This document shows, piece by piece, positions 55,986-63,521 of a stretch of 64,000 bases of DNA. The DNA comes from an uncultured Lachnospiraceae bacterium. GTDB taxonomy: Bacteria; Bacillota; Clostridia; Lachnospirales; Lachnospiraceae. Position 1 is the first letter of the stretch; each line of letters starts with the position of its first letter. The notes below the pieces were generated by a model. That model worked only from the letters and a program-made list of their open reading frames with translations. It made no database searches and was not told the origin of the DNA. The translations under genes were made by a program, and so were the position numbers. The stretch covers positions 106,072-170,071 of the forward strand of contig CAJTVL010000001.1 of NCBI GenBank assembly GCA_910579425.1. Direction: 5' to 3'.

Positions 55986-56831
55986 ATGAAAAAAGTAATT
56001 TGTTTTGGCGCAGCGGGGGGGGGTAAAAGATTATATGATCAAGTTAGGAAGAAATATGAAATAATTGCATTTACTGATAATGATCCAAGAAAATGGGGAA
56101 AAAGTATATTTGGCATACCTGTTTACTCTCCAGAAAGTTGTATAAAAATGAATTTTGACTTCATTGTGATTACTTCTGCACCAGGTTTGGAATCTATAAA
56201 ATTGCAGTTATTTGAGAACAATATTAAAGAAGAACAAATCATTACATCTTATGTAGAGCAACCTTTGTTGAGTAGAATAGAGTTCCTAGAAAAACTGGCT
56301 TCTTTTCAACAGGTTATTGATAAAGAGGCAGAGGTGGCAGAGGCCGGAGTATTTCAGGGTGATTTTGCAAAATGGATTAATTATTATTATCCAGAAAGAA
56401 GACTTCATTTATTTGATACCTTTGAGGGCTTTGCAGAAAAAAATGTTGAGAACGAGGAACTGTTTTCTCAAGCTAAAGTGGGAGACTATTCAAATACTAG
56501 TATCGAATTAGTAATGGGAAAAATGCCTTTTCCCAAGAAAGTAATTATTCATAAGGGCTTTTTTCCAGAAAGCGCGAAAACAATAAACAGTAAGTTTTGT
56601 TTTGTAAATCTTGATTTGGACTTATATGATCCGACTTATGAGGGGCTTTTGTTTTTTTCTCCTAAAATGATAGCAGGGGGAGTCATCTTGGTTCATGATT
56701 ATTTTGCAGATAATTTTAAGGGACCACGGGAAGCCGTTGATAAATTTATTGCGGAATCGAAAGGAAGGTATCAGATTTACCCAATAGGGGATGGAATAAG
56801 TGTTATGGTGGTTGGATTTTTAGGTTTTTGA
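55986..56831 (+). CDS. TylF-like O-methyltransferase with Rossmann module, frame ON at poly-G
   Basis: A complete 281-residue paralogue of the gene at 48888. The N-terminal module reads VICFGAAGGGKR (4-15), and its glycine loop is encoded by a G9 tract at 56015-56023. The methyltransferase half has EAGVFQGDFAKW, LFDTFEGFAEK, LDLDLYD and ILVHDYF (the metal-site Asp residues). Here nine G keep the frame open. One more or fewer G would stop the protein within its first residues, so this gene should be switchable as a whole. GGAGAGGG precedes the ATG. Probably methylates a sugar hydroxyl. Confidence 0.87.
   Translation: MKKVICFGAAGGGKRLYDQVRKKYEIIAFTDNDPRKWGKSIFGIPVYSPESCIKMNFDFIVITSAPGLESIKLQLFENNIKEEQIITSYVEQPLLSRIEFLEKLASFQQVIDKEAEVAEAGVFQGDFAKWINYYYPERRLHLFDTFEGFAEKNVENEELFSQAKVGDYSNTSIELVMGKMPFPKKVIIHKGFFPESAKTINSKFCFVNLDLDLYDPTYEGLLFFSPKMIAGGVILVHDYFADNFKGPREAVDKFIAESKGRYQIYPIGDGISVMVVGFLGF
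56015..56023 (+). repeat. Poly-G tract (G9), putative phase-variation site
   Basis: Nine consecutive G near codon 11 of the TylF-like gene at 55986, in frame. It encodes the glycine-rich loop of the Rossmann-like module, so it is both structural and, probably, mutable. Confidence 0.85.
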
Positions 56832-56896
56832 GATATACAAAGTATGGAAACGAGGTCTGAAGTTTTGAGAAAATATTATAAGGGTAGGAGGATATA

Positions 56897-58120
56897 ATGG
56901 TACCTAAAGTATCAATTATTGTTCCGATATATAATGTTGAAGAATATTTGGGGGAGTGTTTAATAAGTTTAATAAAGCAAACACTGACGGAGATAGAAAT
57001 AATTTGTGTTGATGACGCATCAACCGATAGTTCGGTCAAGATTGCAAAAAAATGTATTGAAAACGATCCAAGATTTAGCCTTTATCAGCTAAAAGAAAAT
57101 AAGGGGTTATCATACGTTAGAAACTTTGGAATGGAAAGAGCTACTGGAAAATATTTGTATTTTTTGGATTCTGATGACTATTTAGATAATAATGCTTTGG
57201 AGATTTTATATGAATGTGCAGAGAAGTTTAAAGTACAAGGGATATTTTTTGGGGCACAAGTTGAATATGAAGAAAATATAGAGGTTAAAGAGTATATTAC
57301 TTATTGCGATTGTGAACGAATTACAACAGGAAAAGATTTTTTTGTTGAAGTGAATAGGCGTGGAGAATATCAGAATGCCGTATGCTTTCAGTTTTGGAAT
57401 AAAAGTTTCATTGATGAAAATTGCTTTCGTTTTTATGAAGATATCGTATATGAAGATAGTTTGTTTACTTTAAAAGTGCTTATGAAAGCAGATAGAGTTA
57501 CTTGCATTAGGGATATATTATATCATTATAGAAAAAGGGGAACATCAATTACAGCAAACAGAGGTAAAAATCAGTTAAGGTCATATGTTATAGTTTATTT
57601 TGAACTACTCAAGATATGGCTTCAAAGTGAAAATGCAAATGAAATTGCATATGGAGTGCAGAGACAGCTTGAGGTGCGTCATCGAAATATTAGTATGGCA
57701 ATAGAGCAGTTAGGGTATATTCCTAATTTGAATTTTGAGGAGAGTGCTTGCCAATATGTATATCAAAAAATTACGAGAATTCTTCCAGACTATTATTATA
57801 TAGACACTTTGGATAAGACAGTCTTAAAAGAACTGTCAGAGTCAGATTATCTTTTTGTATATGGAGCAGGAATAATTGCAGATGAGGTGATTAGATACCT
57901 TGAAGAAAATGATCAAAAGATAGAGGGGCTTATTGTTACGAATAAAAGTATGAACGAGGATAAATTTAAAGGGTACAATATATATGAATTAGAAGATATA
58001 CGAAAATATTCAGGGCGGATTAGTATAGTTTTAGGATTAAGCCAAAAATATCATTACAAGATAAAGGAAATGATAATGAAGGCGGGATATAAATGGCATG
58101 ATCTATTGAAACAAGTATGA
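56897..58120 (+). CDS. GT2 glycosyltransferase with C-terminal Rossmann module
   Basis: A 407-residue protein. Residues 1-290 are a GT2 enzyme (VSIIVPIYN, VDDASTDSS at 38-46, LDSDDYL at 90-96, YEDSLF in the acceptor region). Residues ~315-400 are the Rossmann-like module found at the N-terminus of neighbours (FVYGAGIIADEVI, GLIVTNKS, GYNIYELED). Here it is at the C-terminus, so the module has moved between proteins. It follows the TylF-like gene by 65 bases. Very AT-rich. Confidence 0.87.
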   Translation: MVPKVSIIVPIYNVEEYLGECLISLIKQTLTEIEIICVDDASTDSSVKIAKKCIENDPRFSLYQLKENKGLSYVRNFGMERATGKYLYFLDSDDYLDNNALEILYECAEKFKVQGIFFGAQVEYEENIEVKEYITYCDCERITTGKDFFVEVNRRGEYQNAVCFQFWNKSFIDENCFRFYEDIVYEDSLFTLKVLMKADRVTCIRDILYHYRKRGTSITANRGKNQLRSYVIVYFELLKIWLQSENANEIAYGVQRQLEVRHRNISMAIEQLGYIPNLNFEESACQYVYQKITRILPDYYYIDTLDKTVLKELSESDYLFVYGAGIIADEVIRYLEENDQKIEGLIVTNKSMNEDKFKGYNIYELEDIRKYSGRISIVLGLSQKYHYKIKEMIMKAGYKWHDLLKQV

Positions 58121-58208
58121 ATAGAAAACTTAAAATATTTACAAAATATGTAGGAAAACGGCGAACAATGAATAATGGTTTGTAGGGAAAAATAAGAGGT
58201 GAAATGGT

Positions 58209-59384
58209 GTGAAGTGGAATAAAAAAGGACATGAGTTTGATAGAGAGGCAGAAAAAATTTTATCAATTCCTAAAATTTGTGAAAAATGCTATATTTTCGG
58301 AGCGGGAGTGCTGGGAAAAGAGTTGTTAATTACTCTACGAGCTTATAACTATACGGTAATTTTTTTAGATAATAGCATTGAAAAGCAGGGAACAAAAGTA
58401 GAAGGGAGAGAGGTTATTTCCCTTGATGATTATATGCAAGAAAAAGATGCCCCAATTATAATTGCGGCATCTATTGTTAATACGCCTTTAATTATAGAAC
58501 AATTGAAAAGATATTCTTTAAAGCTTAATACAGATTTCTGGGTGTATAGTGATTTTATAAATTATATTTTTCCAATTGTTTCCCTATATTACCATGATAA
58601 GTTATTTGTGGCACTGGCTCAGATTTCTTTAACAGAGCGTTGTACATTAAATTGTAAGAAGTGTGCGCATGGCTGTTTTGCTGTAGATAAGACCACTACA
58701 ATGGATCTTACCGTGGAGCAGGTATATAAAAGTGCAGATTCTTTTTTTGCAAAGGTTGATTATATAAAAGAATTCGTATTGATAGGTGGAGAACCTTTGT
58801 TATATAAAGAATTGGAACAGGCAATTACCTATATAGGGGAAAAATATCGTAACCAGATTGGTGTTTTTAGTATTACGACAAATGGAACTATTATTCCAAG
58901 TGAAGGAGTCTTGGAGACCTGCAGAAAATATAATGTATTAATTCGTATATCTAACTATGCTAAGCAAATTCCGCGTTTGAAAGAAAAATATATAAGGCTG
59001 AAGGAAGTATTGGAGAAAAGAGAGGTTGCTTATGTATTAGGAAGAGAAGAACGTGAATGGACAGACTATGGGTTCGATTATGTGGATAGAAAAGGCGCAG
59101 AAGAAGAACTGATAGGAGTATTTGATGCATGTAAGACACCTTGTAGAGAGGTCAGGGAAAACAAATTTTATTATTGCGTCATGGCACGTAGTGTATCAGA
59201 TAATTTGAACTATCATATTGGTGAGAAAGATTATTTGGATTTGGATGAATTAGACCAGAAGAAGGTTTTATTAGAATTTACGTTAGGATACTCTGAAAAA
59301 GGATATTTGGATATGTGTAATTATTGTAATGGGGTAGAAGCGAGGAATTATCCAATTCCTGCCGCAGAACAGATGGAGAGATAA
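58209..59384 (+). CDS. Radical SAM protein with N-terminal Rossmann module
   Basis: A 391-residue protein. Residues 1-115 carry the Rossmann-like module (YIFGAGVLGKE at 28-38, FLDNS, GREVISLDDY). Residues ~135-391 are a radical SAM enzyme with C145-x3-C149-x2-C152 (CTLNCKKC), IGGEPL and a late CNYCNG plus other cysteines that could hold a second cluster. The substrate is unknown; a sugar carried in the same pathway is the reasonable inference. The GTG at 58209 follows AGAGGTG. The 88-base gap upstream holds no gene. Confidence 0.83.
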   Translation: MKWNKKGHEFDREAEKILSIPKICEKCYIFGAGVLGKELLITLRAYNYTVIFLDNSIEKQGTKVEGREVISLDDYMQEKDAPIIIAASIVNTPLIIEQLKRYSLKLNTDFWVYSDFINYIFPIVSLYYHDKLFVALAQISLTERCTLNCKKCAHGCFAVDKTTTMDLTVEQVYKSADSFFAKVDYIKEFVLIGGEPLLYKELEQAITYIGEKYRNQIGVFSITTNGTIIPSEGVLETCRKYNVLIRISNYAKQIPRLKEKYIRLKEVLEKREVAYVLGREEREWTDYGFDYVDRKGAEEELIGVFDACKTPCREVRENKFYYCVMARSVSDNLNYHIGEKDYLDLDELDQKKVLLEFTLGYSEKGYLDMCNYCNGVEARNYPIPAAEQMER

Positions 59385-59389
59385 TTTAG

Positions 59390-60352
59390 ATGTGTGTTGA
59401 GAAGTTAGAGCAAGATAGTGCATCACCCTTGGTAAGTGTTGTAATGCCAGCATATAATGCTCAATTCTATATTAGCGCTGCTATTGAATCAATATTAGAG
59501 CAGACATATGAAAATTTTGAGCTGATTATTATTGAGGATTGTTCTACTGATGATACTTTAATGGTTATAAAACAATTCAAAGATTTTAGGATAAAACTGT
59601 TGCAGAACGAAAGTAATAAAGGAATTGCGTATTCTACAAATAAAGGAATTGCATGTTCTAAAGGTAAATACATCGCGTTAATGGATGATGATGATATAGC
59701 CGTAATAGACAGATTGAAACTTCAAGTAAATTATTTAGAAAATCATCTTGACATAGATATTTTGGGAGGACGTTCAAACGATATAGACCAAGATGGGAAT
59801 TTGATACGTGAAGGAGTAATACCGAGATACAATCCCAAATATATTAGGGCTACTTTGTTGTTTAAGTGTATGAATTTCCGCAATGGAACAGCAATGATAA
59901 GAAAGGATTTTATAGACAGGTATGATTTGTGGTATGAAGAGGACTGTTATGGAATGCAAGATTTTAAGTTTTTTATAGATAGTTCCAAAAAGGGGAATAT
60001 TTCAACAATAAGTGATTTGTTGCTTTATTATAGAGTCCATGATAAAAATGAAACTAAACGGAGAAGGCAAGAATATGGTGAACAAAGAAAAGCTACCTAT
60101 GCAAGATTCCAAAGGGAATCTTTGAAAGAGAGTGGTTTTGAACTTAGTGAAGAAAAACTTCTAGCAATTAATAGAATCATGGCAGAGAATAATGGAGGAT
60201 GTACGAATAGAAAAGATTTACAAATGTTATATGAAATATTTCGAGAAATAATAAGGCAGGCAAAGATAAGGAAGGTTGACTACTGTGGGGAACTGGAGAG
60301 CTTGTGTAAATTAGTTCTGTCGGAACAAGTAAGGAAATTGATTTATTTTTAA
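59390..60352 (+). CDS. GT2 glycosyltransferase
   Basis: The last + strand gene of the locus, a GT2 enzyme of 320 residues with VSVVMPAYN (15-23), IEDCSTDDT (48-56) and LMDDDDIA (97-104) at the metal site; a QDFKFF segment gives the acceptor-side acid. It starts five bases after the radical SAM gene. Very AT-rich, like its neighbours. After its stop the biosynthetic locus gives way to mobile-element remnants. Confidence 0.9.
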   Translation: MCVEKLEQDSASPLVSVVMPAYNAQFYISAAIESILEQTYENFELIIIEDCSTDDTLMVIKQFKDFRIKLLQNESNKGIAYSTNKGIACSKGKYIALMDDDDIAVIDRLKLQVNYLENHLDIDILGGRSNDIDQDGNLIREGVIPRYNPKYIRATLLFKCMNFRNGTAMIRKDFIDRYDLWYEEDCYGMQDFKFFIDSSKKGNISTISDLLLYYRVHDKNETKRRRQEYGEQRKATYARFQRESLKESGFELSEEKLLAINRIMAENNGGCTNRKDLQMLYEIFREIIRQAKIRKVDYCGELESLCKLVLSEQVRKLIYF

Positions 60353-60608
60353 AGTCAGGATCATATATTTTAGCAATTTATAGTATACCGGAATAAATTC
60401 AGTATGTAAAAGAACACTGTGAAGAAAGTTTTTTGTTGGGCTTGCTGAATAGGCTGAATCAGTTATCAAGAACGTCAACTAGCGTTCTTAAATAGGGTCA
60501 ATTTTAAAAAGTTTGCGCCGCTTAAGAAGCCCATGAACCCCCAGTAGGTTCCAGACTCATCCTGCTGTTCCTGAATTATCTGTGTTATGCATAATTCCTG
60601 CTGTTTTC
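60353..60608. other. Intergenic junction between glycan locus and mobile elements
   Basis: No gene is seen in this 256-base stretch. A 7-base-pair hairpin (AAGAACG 60468-60474 with CGTTCTT 60483-60489) is present. It is not followed by a run of T, so it is a poor rho-independent terminator but could end the operon or mark an element end. I could not find convincing terminal inverted repeats of the transposase remnant. Confidence 0.4.
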
Positions 60609-61954
60609 CTAAAAGCCTGAAAAAATGTTTCCGCAGATAGTGCATGACAGCGGCTTTTGATACCCGCCCCCTGGAAGGCGTCCTCTGGTAACGTATCTGC
60701 CCGGGGCGGAACTCCCCGGAAAAACGGATGGAAACGCTCTGCAGTATCCCATTGCAATACAGGACAGTGTCATATGCAGCTCAATGGCTCGTACCGCTTC
60801 CAATACCTTCCGGCGGGATTTTTCATTTTCCACACGTTCAAGGGGGGACGGTTCCTTTTTCTTCTGGTAATAACTTAATTTTGGCATATGCTTTGACCAG
60901 AAATGATAGCAGAATGTGCCGACCTGCTGTTTCAGTTCCCGGAAGGTGCATTCGATCCGGAACCGGTAACTGTAAAGCCGGATGAGCGACAGTGGATCTA
61001 GTGCCAGGCTGGTGCTTGCCAGGATGCTCTGAGTGCCATCCATTTCCACCAGTACAAAACGCAGCTCTTGATAAAGCTTCTGCCCCCACAGAAGGTCAAT
61101 GCAGTAGTAGCGGATGGATTCCTATTTCCCATAAAGCTCAATCTCTGCATCCTGGAACTGTTCCTTATGGGAGGTGAATAATTCTTTCAGGCGGACAGCG
61201 GCTCCCTTTTTGGCAGGCCGTCCCCTTCCAGGTTTCCGGGGACCAGGCTTTTCATAGGCAGTACAGGATTTCTTTGCCTTGGTAATGATCTCCATGCGCA
61301 CCGCCCCGCTGCTGTTAAGTGTTCTCAGCTTTTCAAGAGCCGAGACAGTAAGGAAATATCTGTCCAGCAGGAGCAGGCAGTCCCCAAAAACCAGGGCAGC
61401 CTGATATGCATCTTCCACCATTTGAACCACATGGGAAGCGCATGAAACAGCCGCACCTTTCTACTGCATGGCAGCCTGGAGGCCGTCATGCAGACGGATG
61501 CTTAAAGGGATACAAGCCCAGCTGCGGACACTTCCAGACAGAATGCCAAGCCCGCCGAACATATGCCCGTGGATGTACTCAGGCTTTGAGGAATTTTCAG
61601 ATTCCTGGAACAGTTTTTTGACTCCCGGCATCCGGCGTCCTTCTTTTGGCTGCTTTACCCCATCGCCTACAAGGACATGGAAGCCGCCTTCCCTGTAAAG
61701 TGGTGCATGATCCATGAGGGCTGAAAACCAGCGTCTGCGTATATCATCCAGCGACCAGGAGGATGCCCTGAAAAAATGCAGCATGGGGAATCATAAGAAC
61801 TCGGGCTGAGGGCAAGATCACGGATAACAGAAGTAAGTCCAAGTTTATCGGAACGGAGCATAAGGCCGAGAGTAATGGCAACAAACCAGCGGAAAGCAGC
61901 TTTCCGGGAGAAACAGGATTCAAAGCGGCATAAAACAATTTCAATAAAATTCAT
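60609..61954 (-). pseudogene. DDE transposase (IS4-like) pseudogene
   Basis: Read on the minus strand from an ATG at 61954, the product begins NFIEIVLCRFESCFSRKAAF, typical of a DDE transposase N-terminus. The frame is lost near 61780 (between SPSSYDS and LHFFRASSWSL). The rest lies in one other frame down to 60609, interrupted by two in-frame TAG codons (near 61460 and 61120). The late RFRIECTFRELKQQ stretch is a Y-x-x-R-x-x-I-E-x-x-F-x-x-L-K-type catalytic region of IS4-like enzymes. With one frameshift and two stops it cannot make a functional protein without readthrough. Confidence 0.8.
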
Positions 61955-61955
61955 A

Positions 61956-62771
61956 AAGAAGAATACAGCAGGAAGCTGGAAGAAAATCTTGGAAATCTGG
62001 TGGAAAGGCTTAAATCGAAATCCTATAAGCCTAAGCCAGCCAGAAGGTAGAGATTTCCAAAGATAACGGGAAAACAATGCCGCTGAGCATATACTGCTAT
62101 GAAGATAAACTGGTGCAGGAAGCCCTGAAAGAAATTCTGGAAGCCGTATTTGAACCACATTTTTATGATGAGATGATGGGATTCAGGCCAGGCAGGAGCT
62201 GCCACATGGCAATACGGAAATTAAATGGGATGCTGGAAAAGAACTGGACGAACTATGTATTGGACGCAGATATTCAGTCATTCTTCAACCATCTAAACCG
62301 TGAATGGATAATTAGGTTTGTGGAATCAAAGATTAAAGACCCAAATATTATCCGGCTGATAAGAAAGATGCTGAAAGCAGGGATAATGGAAGATTTCCAA
62401 TATATACCAACAGAAGAGGGTTCAGGCCAAGGCCAGTCTGTTCACCAGTGATAGCGAACCTGTATATGCATTATGTACTGATATGGTAGTTTAATGAACA
62501 GATAAGACCACGAATGAAAGGGTACTGCGGGCTGGTGGTGTATGCAGATGATTTCGTGGCCTGCTTCCAGTATAAAAGGGAAGCTGAGTGCTTTTATGGA
62601 CACTTAAAGAAAAGAATGGAACACTTTGGACTGAGCCTGGAAGAAGAGAAAAGCAGGCTGATAGAATTCGGACGTTATGCACAGGAAAATGCAGAGAAAC
62701 GTGGAAAGAAAGCGGCCACATTCGATTTTCTGGGATTTACAGAAGAAAAGCTACAGCTGGAAAGGATATAA
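61956..62771 (+). pseudogene. Group II intron reverse transcriptase remnant
   Basis: A decayed group II intron-encoded reverse transcriptase. KLEENLGNLVERL and SYKPKPARR come first. One base is missing near 62047, after which LSIYCYEDKLVQEAL, MGFRPGRSCH and LDADIQSFF (RT domains 1-3) are open from 62077. A second frame change near 62435 leads to SPVIANLYMHYV, then an in-frame TAG near 62490, and the catalytic VVYADDF (Y-A-D-D) in the 62514-62771 segment with the TFDFLGF end. The N-terminal part, maturase and DNA-binding regions are missing. Start lies back to back with the transposase remnant. Confidence 0.82.
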
Positions 62772-62857
62772 TGATATGTTAAAGGTATACCCAATCGTTC
62801 CTGCGAGAATTTATGTCAGTGTATATGATTGATAATATGCATAATCAGCTTTACAAG

Positions 62858-62930
62858 GAGCCGGATGCGGGAAAGCCGCACGTCCGGATTCTGAGAGGGG
62901 TTAGCCCCGTAAGGGGCATATCTACTCGAC
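62858..62930 (+). ncRNA. Group II intron domains V and VI, 3' end
   Basis: Bases 62858-62891 match group II intron domain V: GAGCC start, a stem closed by a GAAA tetraloop, and a CCGGATTC end. A second hairpin, GCCCC-GTAA-GGGGC at about 62903-62916, fits domain VI, and the segment ends CTACTCGAC at 62922-62930 with the usual 3'-terminal AC. It lies downstream of the RT remnant on the same strand, as expected. The 5' domains (I-IV part) were not found upstream, so the intron is truncated and inactive. Confidence 0.8.
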
Positions 62931-63185
62931 ACTTAAATAAAGAAATTGATTATAAGGAAGTTAGATATTCAGATGGGTTTGCGTTGTATCTAATTGTCGG
63001 ACGGCGAATTGAGGGAGACGCAAACTGCGAATTATTTTTCCAACCTTTATCCCATTGACTGCGCAGTGGCGGCTGTAAATGCATGATCCTGCCACAAATG
63101 CGGTGCACTGTTGCCAGCATGGATTTCCCCCTGAAATAGAAAAGGCCATGGATCCCACCATGAGACCCACAGCCATACGAAGCAT
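62931..63185. other. Intergenic, 3' exon side of the intron remnant
   Basis: I see no gene here. The first ~120 bases after the intron end are AT-rich like the glycan locus, and from about 63055 composition turns G+C-rich like the minus-strand operon to the right, so an element boundary probably lies near 63050. No clear inverted repeat or target duplication was found. Confidence 0.4.
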
Positions 63186-63518
63186 TTAGTTTTTCAGCTG
63201 TCCGGCAGCCAAGGCAGGCAGATGGACCAGTCCGGTAGCGACCGTCACCGCATCCACCTTCCGCATCAGGGAACCGATCCTTTCTTCATTCCAGAAGATA
63301 TCGGAGAAATCAGAGAGCTCGCATCCGATATCGTGGTTGGGGATGCACAGGTAATTCCCATATCTATGCCGTCCGGCGAGGATGTGGAAGTAAGTCCCCC
63401 GCCCATTAATCTCAGCTTCATACCATCCGTCCCCCATGCCCAGCAGGAGGATCTCCCCTGTCCATGTCTCCCTGCGGGAGCCGTGCCTGAGGATACAGTC
63501 ATAGTTCATGTCCGGCAC
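63186..63518 (-). CDS. Small conserved protein, DUF6618-like
   Basis: A 110-residue minus-strand protein whose core (TGEILLLGMGDGWYEAEI, GRGTYFHIL, GNYLCIPN) resembles small DUF6618-type proteins seen next to ATPases of transposition operons in Clostridia. No signal peptide or membrane helix. Its function is unknown. It begins three bases after the ATPase stop, so the two are one operon. Base composition is clearly G+C-richer than the glycan genes. Family name is given with low certainty. Confidence 0.6.
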   Translation of the reverse strand: MPDMNYDCILRHGSRRETWTGEILLLGMGDGWYEAEINGRGTYFHILAGRHRYGNYLCIPNHDIGCELSDFSDIFWNEERIGSLMRKVDAVTVATGLVHLPALAAGQLKN

Positions 63519-63521
63519 CTC

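Noticed and set aside
60468..60489. Hairpin as a rho-independent terminator of the operon
   Set aside because: The stem is only seven pairs and no T run follows, so it does not meet the usual pattern; noted only as a hairpin.
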